Of a stretch of DNA of 56,636 bases, positions 35,391 through 43,682 are shown one piece after another. A program made the translations under genes and the position numbers. The notes below the pieces were generated by a model, which saw nothing but the letters and a program-made list of their open reading frames with translations, made no database searches and was not told the DNA's origin. Each line of letters opens with the position of its first letter. The first letter of the stretch is position 1. This DNA is from an uncultured Saprospiraceae bacterium (GTDB lineage Bacteria > Bacteroidota > Bacteroidia > Chitinophagales > Saprospiraceae): positions 1-56,636 of the forward strand of contig CAJQRD010000047.1 of assembly GCA_905480605.1 (NCBI GenBank). Direction: 5' to 3'.

Positions 35391-35555
35391 CTACCTATAT
35401 TTTGTCCTTAAATGATCGTATGTTTTCGAATTAAATTTAATATCCCTATACGGATAAAATAGATATAGATTATAAACAGCTCTACACCTTGATATCCCGT
35501 TAGGGATATAATATGGATAGAAATAATCCCGTGCCAGCGGTACGGAATCTAATTA
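35391..35555. repeat. REP-like composite repeat, tandem unit 3 (truncated at the transposase gene)
   Basis: It matches units 1 and 2 through the ATATCCCGTTAGGGATAT hairpin (35492-35509), then diverges and ends with CCGTGCCAGCGGTACGG (35529-35545). The last bases include the stop codon of the minus-strand transposase. The 3' part of the unit (TCGTACC hairpin) resumes only on the far side of that gene. Confidence 0.8.
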
Positions 35556-36014
35556 TTCAATAGATTTAAAAATATATCGATCATCAAAATCAATTTTAAA
35601 AGCTTCTAAATATTCTGTATATTCTTGAATAAATGTTTTCTTTTTATGATGCTCTTTTTGGTTTTGAATATATCTTATCACATTAGGAACTTGTGATTTT
35701 CCATAAGAAAAAGCACCGTATCCTGCTTGCCATGAAAATTTCTGTTTTAAAAAACCACTTTCATTAATCCATTTGGAAGAATCCCCTTTTATTATTTTTA
35801 ATAACTCGGAAATGGATTGTGTTGGGCGCATTCCAAAAAACACATGGATGTGGTCAGCCATCCCATTAATTTGCAATAGTTTGTGATCATGGTTTTGAAT
35901 AATTCCAGTTATGTATTTATACAATTCATTTTCCCATTTTTTATCAATTAATGATTTTCGGTTTTGTACAGCAAAAACTGCTTGGATATGAATTTGCGTA
36001 TAGGTGTTTGCCAT
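35553..36014 (-). CDS. IS200-like Y1/HUH transposase (RAYT-type)
   Basis: This 153-residue single-strand transposase domain has the HUH pair H55 and H57 (MADHIHVFFGM) and a candidate nucleophile Y115 in NVIRYIQNQKEHH. WQAGYGAFSYGKSQVP (95-110) is a further family landmark. The protein is full length with no disruption. Members of this superfamily nick and join single-stranded DNA at hairpins. Those beside clusters of short palindromes (REP-associated tyrosine transposases) are thought to spread REPs rather than themselves. No TnpB gene is adjacent. It lies inside a large array of palindromes and antisense to the genes on both sides. Confidence 0.92.
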   Translation of the reverse strand: MANTYTQIHIQAVFAVQNRKSLIDKKWENELYKYITGIIQNHDHKLLQINGMADHIHVFFGMRPTQSISELLKIIKGDSSKWINESGFLKQKFSWQAGYGAFSYGKSQVPNVIRYIQNQKEHHKKKTFIQEYTEYLEAFKIDFDDRYIFKSIE

Positions 36015-36033
36015 TGTTGCTTATTTTTATATG

Positions 36034-36691
36034 TCGTACCTACGGTACGAAGTGTTGTTTAATGTTTTGTTGTTTACCCATTTTTTCTCCTTACAGGACA
36101 TTCTATATTTGTATAATGACTTTAGTTTCCCATTAGGAATATAGTATGAATTGCACCGGCGCCATAGGTTCGGAATATTTATTGGCTTTTATAATATATC
36201 GTACCTACGGCACGAGGTGATCATATAATTATTTCTTTTTTCCTATATTTTGTCCTTACAGGACAGGTTATATTCGAATTACTTTAATCATTAAGGAAAA
36301 TACATGGTCAGATTTTTGAATATTTCTACACATTCCTACCCCGTTAGGGATAAAATATAAATAGAAAAAAGAATTTCTAAACCTTAGTATCCTGCTAGAG
36401 ACAAAATATCGGTAGAAGAAAAAAAATGAATCGTATCCGTGCCAGCGGTACGAAAGGTTTCTTAGCTATTATTATATATCGTACCTACGGCACGAAGTGT
36501 TCATTAATTATTCGTTATTTACCCATATTCTGTCCTTACAGGACCTTTTTTTTCGAATTAAATTTAACCGTTAGGGATAAAACATAGGTAGAATCAAGAA
36601 TTTCTACACCTTAGTATCCCGTTAGGGATAAAATATGAGTAGAATACCCATAAATGAATCGCATCCGTGCTATCGGTACGGAATCTAATTA
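36034..36691. repeat. REP-like palindrome array right of the transposase
   Basis: It is made of three more diverged blocks, each opening with a TCGTACC-TAC-GGYACGA hairpin (36034-36050 perfect, 36199-36215, 36479-36495). A TCCT-TAC-AGGA hairpin follows in each (36087-36100, 36251-36265 perfect, 36531-36545). CCCGTTAGGG-type hairpins follow at 36337-36352 and 36615-36630, with degenerate ones at 36127-36140, about 36388 and 36568. Each block closes with CCGTGCC-type hairpins (36157-36173 degenerate, 36437-36453, 36665-36681). The order is the same as in the tandem units to the left. The final 17 bp repeat the sequence at the transposase 3' end. Confidence 0.82.
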
Positions 36692-36792
36692 ATACATGCA
36701 TTCGTTTTTTGTTTTGCCATTGCAAATTTTAATCAATCAAACATAATACACTATTAAGAATCTTTAATCGAAACATTAAAACCCCTCTATAA

Positions 36793-36823
36793 TTGTAACA
36801 TTGTTCTAAAGACCTTACTTTTG
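36793..36823 (+). promoter_or_regulatory. Promoter of mtaB
   Basis: TTG at 36793-36795 is followed after 20 nt by TACTTTTG at 36816-36823, an exact Bacteroidota -7 box. The ATG is only 8 bp beyond the box, so the transcript would be leaderless or nearly so. Confidence 0.65.
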
Positions 36824-36831
36824 CGCCCAAT

Positions 36832-38157
36832 ATGGCAACACCGAAGACTATAGCATTTCATACATTGGGTTGTAAACTCAACTATTCTGAGACGTCATCT
36901 ATTAAGAGACAGTTTGAAGAAGCAGGATATGGTGTACAATCATTTGATGATGGTGCTGATTATTATGTATTGAATACTTGCTCTGTTACAGACTTTGCAG
37001 ATAGGAAATGTCGGTATGAAGTGCGTCGTGCTAAGAAAAACAACCCCGATGCTAAAGTTGTAATTATCGGTTGTTATGCACAACTCAAGCCTAAGGAAAT
37101 ATCAGAAATAGAAGGAGTAGATTTAGTTCTAGGTGCGAGTGAAAAATTCAATATTCTTAAGCACATTGAAAGTCTAGATTCTCTTGAAAACCTTAGCAAA
37201 GTCAGAAGCAGTGAAATCACTGAAGTGAATTCATTTATAGACGCTTTTTCGTTTGGTGACCGTACGCGTTCATTTTTGAAAGTGCAAGATGGTTGTAATT
37301 ACAAATGCAGCTTTTGTACAATTCCATTGGCAAGAGGAAAAAGCAGAAGTGACACAATCGATAACGTAGTAGCTAACGCAAAGAAAATAGCCGACCTTGG
37401 CGTTAAAGAAGTTGTCTTGACAGGAGTGAACATTGGAGACTTCGGAAATGGCACAGAAGTCATAGAAGGTCTTAAGCCAAAGAAAGAAGCTATGTTTATC
37501 GACTTGATAAAAGAACTGGATAAAGTTGAAGGTATAAATAGATTTAGAATCTCATCAATAGAACCCAATCTCTGCAATGAAGAGATCGTTGACTTTGTGG
37601 CTTCCTCTCAAAGGTTTATGCCACACTTCCATATGCCTTTGCAAAGTGGTAACAATGAAATGCTCAAGCAAATGCGCCGCCGTTACAAAAGAGAACTTTA
37701 CAGCGATCGTGTTTCATATATCAAAAACAAAATGCCACACTGTTGTATTGGCGTTGATGTTATTGTTGGCTTTCCAGGTGAGACAGAAGAGCACTTTTTA
37801 GATACCTATAATTTCTTGAATTCTCTTGACGTATCTTACTTTCATGTTTTCACATATTCCGAACGAGCCAATACCTTTGCTGCAGAACTGCCAGGCGTCG
37901 TACCCATGAATGTCCGAAAGGAACGTAACAAAATGCTTAGAATTCTAAGCGAAAAGAAGAAGCGTGCATTTTACGAGCAATTCATTGGTACATCACGAAA
38001 TGTCTTGTTTGAAGCCAAACCTTCGGACAACATGATTACTGGATTTACTGACAATTATATTAAGGTTGAAGGTGACTGGAATAAGGATGTTATTAATACG
38101 TTAGGTGAGGTTGCGTTGGAGTCCATTAATGTTGGTGGTTCCGTTCTTGTTAAATAA
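36832..38157 (+). CDS. mtaB: tRNA t6A37 methylthiotransferase MtaB
   Basis: This 441-residue radical-SAM methylthiotransferase converts N6-threonylcarbamoyladenosine at tRNA position 37 to its 2-methylthio form. The N-terminal UPF0004 domain supplies cluster ligands C14, C50 and C81 (TLGCKLNYSE, NTCSVTDFADRKC, IIGCYAQ). The radical-SAM cluster is C155, C159, C162 in DGCNYKCSFCTIP. A C-terminal TRAM-like segment follows. NTCSVTDFADRKCRYEVRR is typical of MtaB rather than MiaB. It is monocistronic, just after the palindrome array. Confidence 0.95.
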   Translation: MATPKTIAFHTLGCKLNYSETSSIKRQFEEAGYGVQSFDDGADYYVLNTCSVTDFADRKCRYEVRRAKKNNPDAKVVIIGCYAQLKPKEISEIEGVDLVLGASEKFNILKHIESLDSLENLSKVRSSEITEVNSFIDAFSFGDRTRSFLKVQDGCNYKCSFCTIPLARGKSRSDTIDNVVANAKKIADLGVKEVVLTGVNIGDFGNGTEVIEGLKPKKEAMFIDLIKELDKVEGINRFRISSIEPNLCNEEIVDFVASSQRFMPHFHMPLQSGNNEMLKQMRRRYKRELYSDRVSYIKNKMPHCCIGVDVIVGFPGETEEHFLDTYNFLNSLDVSYFHVFTYSERANTFAAELPGVVPMNVRKERNKMLRILSEKKKRAFYEQFIGTSRNVLFEAKPSDNMITGFTDNYIKVEGDWNKDVINTLGEVALESINVGGSVLVK

Positions 38158-38243
38158 GTTCGTTTCCTTCTAACTGTTTGTACACATTTCTTATTGATTT
38201 GCTGTGCTTCGTTAAAACTAAATGCTTATGCCAAATTGACAGA

Positions 38244-40082
38244 TCACCAAATCACCATAACATCTCTTGCATGTAATGTTTGATCTCCACAAGAGTCTTC
38301 GAGAATTACCATATACGTATAGACACCCAAAACAACCTTTACATTATCGAAGTACCCAGTCCACCAAATATCATCGCTGTCATGTATTGGGAAATCTTCT
38401 GCACTATAAACCAAGTTACCCCATCGGTCATAGATGTTATAAAGCTTGACTGTGACATTATAATCTCTGGCAGTAAAGATTTGGAAACGATCATTAGGAC
38501 CAGAAATATCAGGTGCGATTACATTTGGAAAATAAATATCACAAGTTGAACAAGGAACTTCTATTGTAATTTGTTCTTCACATCCTTCAGAATCTTTAAC
38601 AACAATATTGTATGTGCCCGAAGTTATGTCTTCAAAAACAGGTGAGATTTGTGTCAACAAACTGTCGAGGATATATGTGAATTCACCATTCCCTCCTGTG
38701 GCCGAAATTGCAAACTCACCATTGGGATCAAGACAATCAGGTGAAACTATATAGTTTCTGGCTAGGGTGATTTCTTGGCCAACATCAACATTGACAACAA
38801 TCTCGTTAGCGCATCCATCTTCATCAATCGCCATAATCGTATATTCCCCTTCCGTTAAAAATTCAAAAAGACCGTTTGAAAGTAAACTTCCGCCATTGAT
38901 ATTAAACTGTACAACACCATTTCCTCCAGAGGATGCAACTTCAATTGATCCTTCCCCATTTTGACAAAAATCATCTCTAATAATAACATCAGTGATTTCT
39001 GGAGGTCCAAAACTTGGATTGATCACCAAAACAGTATCGAGCATACATCCGTTCTCATCCTCAATATTGATTTGATAAGTTCCTGCAGCTAAGTTTTCAA
39101 ACATTGAATTATCAGAAAGGGGCTGATTGTTTAAAGATATTTGAGCGCCGTTATTTGGGGTTACAATAATTTCCATTGCCCCATTATCTTCATCACAGTT
39201 GGTATGCTGGACTTCTGCTGATGAAATTATAGGATTTATATCTTCTATTTCAACAATTCTAGATTCTACGCATCCATCGCTGTCTCTAACAAATATTTCA
39301 TACATTCCAGGTGTAAGATTTTTAAAAACGTTTTCTGTTGAAAATTGTATGTTATTTAATGAAAATTCATAAACTTCTAAAGTTGTGCTAAAAGCAGAAA
39401 TTTGCCCAAATTTATTACATGAAAAAGCTTCAATTTCAAATTCAATATGAGCGCCAGTATAGCAAAATCTAAAATTATCCATCCCAAGACCAAACTCTCC
39501 AGGTACTGTGCGTACACCTGAAAACCGAATACGTGTAATTGCAGGCATGCATCCTGGTAAATTGAAACCCCAACACGTCAACGCCCCATCACCTGTACCT
39601 TCATCTCCAGCGACAATAGTCTCGGAAAGCAATATATCACCTGCAGCATTTAAAGCTTCAATTGTAAACTCTTCTCCAAAGTCAATATCCAAAATACATC
39701 CTTCAAATGTGTCAATCGGAACACTAAAATCTAAAATCAGAGGTGATGATGCCAAACCTTGTAATACTCCATCATCGGTTATGAAAAATTGCCCTATATC
39801 AACACCTGGTGCAGGAACATCAGAACCCCACTGGCTTCCAAATGCTTCAATAGGTGCCCCTACTTGAGCCAATATTGGAACATTTCCGTTTCCTAAGCTA
39901 AAGCTTAATCCAAAGGAAGATTCATATTGGTCTGATATAGGTGTTCCTGAGGCTATAGTCGTGTTGGGAATAAATTCAAAGTCAAGAAAAATGCAGCCGT
40001 TTTCTACTTGTCCTAAACACAAATTTGCAAAGAGCAAAAATGCGAATAAAAGCATAGTATGTGGAAGCATGGCTTTATTCAT
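38244..40082 (-). CDS. Secreted SprB-repeat protein with CHU_C sorting domain
   Basis: This 612-residue T9SS substrate has a signal peptide (MLLFAFLLFANLCLGQ within residues 10-25) and an N-terminal beta-sandwich region (about 30-215). Three or four SprB-type repeats of 70-80 residues follow (about 225-505), each ending like AGTYQINIEDENGC or EGEYTIMAIDEDGC. The CHU_C/gliding-motility-associated C-terminal domain is at about 510-612 (IYFPNVIAPDISGPNDRFQI, NIYDRWGNLVYSAEDF, VLGVYTYMV). It is divergent from the arylsulfotransferase-like pair. SprB repeats occur in motility adhesins; adhesion is the likely role here but is inferred. Confidence 0.85.
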   Translation of the reverse strand: MNKAMLPHTMLLFAFLLFANLCLGQVENGCIFLDFEFIPNTTIASGTPISDQYESSFGLSFSLGNGNVPILAQVGAPIEAFGSQWGSDVPAPGVDIGQFFITDDGVLQGLASSPLILDFSVPIDTFEGCILDIDFGEEFTIEALNAAGDILLSETIVAGDEGTGDGALTCWGFNLPGCMPAITRIRFSGVRTVPGEFGLGMDNFRFCYTGAHIEFEIEAFSCNKFGQISAFSTTLEVYEFSLNNIQFSTENVFKNLTPGMYEIFVRDSDGCVESRIVEIEDINPIISSAEVQHTNCDEDNGAMEIIVTPNNGAQISLNNQPLSDNSMFENLAAGTYQINIEDENGCMLDTVLVINPSFGPPEITDVIIRDDFCQNGEGSIEVASSGGNGVVQFNINGGSLLSNGLFEFLTEGEYTIMAIDEDGCANEIVVNVDVGQEITLARNYIVSPDCLDPNGEFAISATGGNGEFTYILDSLLTQISPVFEDITSGTYNIVVKDSEGCEEQITIEVPCSTCDIYFPNVIAPDISGPNDRFQIFTARDYNVTVKLYNIYDRWGNLVYSAEDFPIHDSDDIWWTGYFDNVKVVLGVYTYMVILEDSCGDQTLHARDVMVIW

Positions 40083-40281
40083 TGATTGGTTGGATTTGCG
40101 AATTATTACCCTACAATAATTGTCATAAAATGTAATAACAATGATTTATGATAAAATTGCAATATAATGTCTTAGGAAACCCTCAAAATCAAGTTAAATT
40201 GTACTAGAAAACATTAAATTAATGTCAATTTAATGAATATTGTGTACTATGTACTCTATAAAAGTCTTCAAAATTAGATTT

Positions 40282-41850
40282 ATGAAATTCAATCTTTACT
40301 TTTTATTTATATTCTTAGTGTTTTCAACAATATGTTTTGGGCAGTATGGAATTAAAAAAAACTCTGAAGAAGCACTTGAAAGTTACACCCTTTTTGAAAC
40401 CACAAACACAACATATCTTATAGATAACTGTGGAGAAATTGTCAATGAGTGGGGCGTTTCTCGCACCGATTTACACTCAAAATTACTGCCCAACGGAAAT
40501 TTACTTTATATAAAAGATAACCTTGTTTATGAAGTAGATTGGAATGATAATGTTGTACTTATAACCGATCATGGGCAACCTACCCTTGATCTAACATATG
40601 AAGTAATTGTTTTACCGAATGGCAATTATCTTTGTGTGGCAAGAAGAATTAGAACAAGCGAATTTTTTACAACTCTTGGATACAATCCCGCTTTAGGATT
40701 TCCAGGTTTAGATGATTCCGTTGTGGAAATGGTGCCGGAAACTGGGCAAATAGTTTGGGAGTGGAATATCAGTGATCATATAATTCAAGATAGAAATAAT
40801 ACAATTGCCAACTATGGCATATTATCTGAAAACCCTCAACTTTTAAGTGTAGATGCTATATCAACTTTTGACTGGGAATTTAATGAGTCTTTTATGATAA
40901 ACGGCATGGACTATAATGCTGACTTAGATCAGATAGTATTAAGTATAAGAAAGATTAGTGAGATAGTGATAATAGATCACAGCACGACTACAGCACAAGC
41001 CAAAGAAAGCGCAGGTGGAAGATATGGAAAAGGTGGAGACATTCTATACCGATGGGGCAATCCTCAAAACTACGGTCAAGGTTCTTCAGCAGATAGAATT
41101 TTATACTACCAACACAATCCTAACTGGATAGAATATGGAGAATATGAAGGTATGTTGATCATGCATAATAATGGATTAGATAGACCTGGAACTTCTTTTA
41201 ACAATCGCTATTCATCCGCTGAAATTATAGAACCTGTTTCAGATGGTAATGGAAACTATACTTTAGTTGGAGGTGTTCAGTTTTTTCCCAATAGAGCGGA
41301 CAAAAGTTACAATAGGTTTACAACTGGCACAGAATGGTATTCTGGGTATACATCTTCTACTAAGGTTCTTCCAAATGGAAATATTTATATTACTGAAGGA
41401 GCAAATGACAGATATCTAGAAATAAACCCCGCAGGGGAAGTAGTTTGGGAATATGAAAACCAATTTGGTACTTATATTTTTAGATCAGAAAAGTATTCTA
41501 CTTCCTATGCTGCATTCGATAATAAAGTTTTACAACCCAATAGCACGGTAGAGCAACCTAGCAGCACCTATAATTGCACAATCTTTACAACAAGTATAGA
41601 AGATATTCAAGAAGCAAGTTTAAACATTAATGTTCAATTTGATGGAGAAAACATACTTGTCAATAGTGGCAACGAATTTCAATTCAGTTTAATGGTATAT
41701 GATATGCTAGGACAAAATTTTGCTGTTGATTTAAAAAACAAAACAAAATTTACCATTCCGACTGAAAATTTAAATTCAGGCATATATATTGTTACGGCAA
41801 TGAGTAAAGAGCATAATGTTATAACTTCACATAAAGTTTTCGTTCCATGA
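40282..41850 (+). CDS. Secreted arylsulfotransferase-like (ASST) protein, copy 1
   Basis: This 522-residue exported protein has a signal peptide (MKFNLYFLFIFLVFSTICFG). A beta-propeller ASST domain follows with motifs YLIDNCGEIVNEWG, LLPNGNLLYI, WEWNISDHIIQD and LMIMHNN-like HNNGLDRPG near the centre. The C terminus (SLMVYDMLGQNFAVDL, NSGIYIVTAMS) is a type-A T9SS sorting domain without the usual YPNP motif. The ATG at 40282 is chosen so that the signal peptide begins the protein; a TTG 14 codons upstream is possible. Relatives move sulfate between phenols, but enzymatic activity is unproven. It overlaps copy 2 by 4 bp. Confidence 0.8.
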   Translation: MKFNLYFLFIFLVFSTICFGQYGIKKNSEEALESYTLFETTNTTYLIDNCGEIVNEWGVSRTDLHSKLLPNGNLLYIKDNLVYEVDWNDNVVLITDHGQPTLDLTYEVIVLPNGNYLCVARRIRTSEFFTTLGYNPALGFPGLDDSVVEMVPETGQIVWEWNISDHIIQDRNNTIANYGILSENPQLLSVDAISTFDWEFNESFMINGMDYNADLDQIVLSIRKISEIVIIDHSTTTAQAKESAGGRYGKGGDILYRWGNPQNYGQGSSADRILYYQHNPNWIEYGEYEGMLIMHNNGLDRPGTSFNNRYSSAEIIEPVSDGNGNYTLVGGVQFFPNRADKSYNRFTTGTEWYSGYTSSTKVLPNGNIYITEGANDRYLEINPAGEVVWEYENQFGTYIFRSEKYSTSYAAFDNKVLQPNSTVEQPSSTYNCTIFTTSIEDIQEASLNINVQFDGENILVNSGNEFQFSLMVYDMLGQNFAVDLKNKTKFTIPTENLNSGIYIVTAMSKEHNVITSHKVFVP

Positions 41851-43499
41851 TAAAGTACATCTCAGTATTCATTTTTATTCTTTTTGTAACTGTTGCTAAC
41901 AGTCAAAATTCTGTTGGGTTATTGTCTTATGATATTACACAATCTTTTCAAGGTTACTCTTTGATCTATCCACATAATCAAGCTAACGTTTACCTGATAG
42001 ACAATTGTGGAGAAATTGTACACTCTTGGGCAGATGAAGACAATTTTAGACCTGCCAACACAGCATACTTGAGAGATGATGGATCTATTGTAAAAACCAA
42101 AAGAGAATCCTCTATCGCCGGAGATGCAATATGGGCAGGCGGAGGAGGTGCCATTGTCGAAATAAGATCTTGGGACAATGACCTCATGTGGTCTTTCGAA
42201 CTTAACAACGCCGACGCAAGACTACACCATGATATTGAACCACTCCCTAATGGCAATATTTTGATGGTGGCTTGGGAGCGAATAAGCCGTGAAGATGCAA
42301 TTGCCGCAGGGAGAGATACTCTAACTTTAGCACAAGGCGATTTGTGGCCTGATTATGTGTTTGAAATCAACCCAGAAAATGACGAAATAGTTTGGGAATG
42401 GCATGCTTGGGATCATATCATTCAAGATTTAGATTCTACAAAAGCAAATTATGGCGTTATTGGTGATCATCCAGAATTAATCGATTTAAATTGGGATACA
42501 AACGGTGGAAAATCAGATTGGATGCATGTCAATTCAATTGATTACAATCGAGATCTTGATCAGATTATGATTAGTGTGCCTCAATTCAATGAAATTTGGG
42601 TAATCGATCATACAACAACAACTGCACAAGCTGCATCAAGTTTTGGTGGTCTTGTCAATAGAGGAGGAAACTTATTGTATCGGGTAGGAAACATGCAAAC
42701 TTATGACCAAGGAACAGCAGATGATCAAATATTGTTTTTTCAACATGATGCCCACTGGGTAAATGAATTTATTCCTGAATCACATCCATTTTACAATCAA
42801 ATCGTTTGTTTCAATAATCGTATAGGAGATAACTATTCTACAATAGAAATATTTCGCTCAGCCTGGGAAATGTACATTGTAGATTATGAAAAATTTCAGG
42901 GTGCTTGGCCTCCATTTGAATTTACCAATACCATAACACATCCAGATACTTTTTCAATGTATTCTACAGGTTTGTCCAGTGCACAATTACTTCCCAACGG
43001 TAACATCTTGGCTTGTTCCGGAAGACAAGGGTATCAATTTGAACTGACACCACAAAATGACATTGTTTGGGAGTATATTACCCCATTAAAAGGGGGAGCG
43101 CCAGTTGAGCAAGGCACCGAATTAGAACTGAGTGACAATTTAACATTCAGGTCATTCAGGTATCCAATTGACTACGAAGCATTTGATGGAAAAGACTTGT
43201 CTTCTAAAGGCTTTCTTGAATTGACCCCAGATGAAACATATTGTGCCAGATTGGTTGACGTAAAAGAGCCAGAGGAAGTATTCAGCATGATTTATCCCAA
43301 TCCTGCATCATCATTTGTACAGTTGTCATGGGATTCAGGTAAGCTTATTGATATTCAAATCGTGGATGCATTGGGAAGGACTCATATTACAAAAATGGGA
43401 AATGGGGGTATGACCTTTGTTGATATAGTGGACTTAATACCTGGTATCTACTATGTAGTTGTAGACGGCCTTTCTTCTGAAAAACTGATTAAGTATTAA
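41847..43499 (+). CDS. Secreted arylsulfotransferase-like (ASST) protein, copy 2
   Basis: This 550-residue paralogue of the preceding protein shares VYLIDNCGEIVHSWAD, HDIEPLPNGNILMVAWERIS, WEWHAWDHIIQDLDSTKANYG (quoted in part), HVNSIDYNRDLDQIMIS and a C-terminal type-A sorting domain with IYPNPASSFVQLSWD. Candidate active-site histidines lie in HDIEPLPNG, DHIIQD and QHDAHW. The start overlaps the previous stop as ATGA, implying translational coupling. The pair probably acts at the cell surface or in the medium; the substrate is unknown. The 183-bp spacer downstream shows no terminator. Confidence 0.82.
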   Translation: MIKYISVFIFILFVTVANSQNSVGLLSYDITQSFQGYSLIYPHNQANVYLIDNCGEIVHSWADEDNFRPANTAYLRDDGSIVKTKRESSIAGDAIWAGGGGAIVEIRSWDNDLMWSFELNNADARLHHDIEPLPNGNILMVAWERISREDAIAAGRDTLTLAQGDLWPDYVFEINPENDEIVWEWHAWDHIIQDLDSTKANYGVIGDHPELIDLNWDTNGGKSDWMHVNSIDYNRDLDQIMISVPQFNEIWVIDHTTTTAQAASSFGGLVNRGGNLLYRVGNMQTYDQGTADDQILFFQHDAHWVNEFIPESHPFYNQIVCFNNRIGDNYSTIEIFRSAWEMYIVDYEKFQGAWPPFEFTNTITHPDTFSMYSTGLSSAQLLPNGNILACSGRQGYQFELTPQNDIVWEYITPLKGGAPVEQGTELELSDNLTFRSFRYPIDYEAFDGKDLSSKGFLELTPDETYCARLVDVKEPEEVFSMIYPNPASSFVQLSWDSGKLIDIQIVDALGRTHITKMGNGGMTFVDIVDLIPGIYYVVVDGLSSEKLIKY

Positions 43500-43682
43500 G
43501 AAACAATCCACTTATTCCCCAAAAACCTACTAAAAAGTGCTTAATCTACATTGTAAAGTCTACTTTGCTTTTTAACCGAAGTAAGACAATACCCGTCTCG
43601 GTAGGTCATTATCCCTTTTCGGCGGAATTTTGTTGATAAGGTTGTATTTTAGACGCAAATTGAGGTCATAAATATAATAATC

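Noticed and set aside
35553-36014. Ordinary IS200/IS605 insertion sequence with TnpB
   Set aside because: No TnpB gene or defined element ends are adjacent, and the gene lies inside a multi-copy palindrome array, which fits a RAYT-type gene better. The distinction remains partly a judgement.
34926-36691. CRISPR array
   Set aside because: The repeats are of several types, palindromic and nearly contiguous, the intervening sequences are themselves repeated rather than unique spacers, and there are no cas genes.
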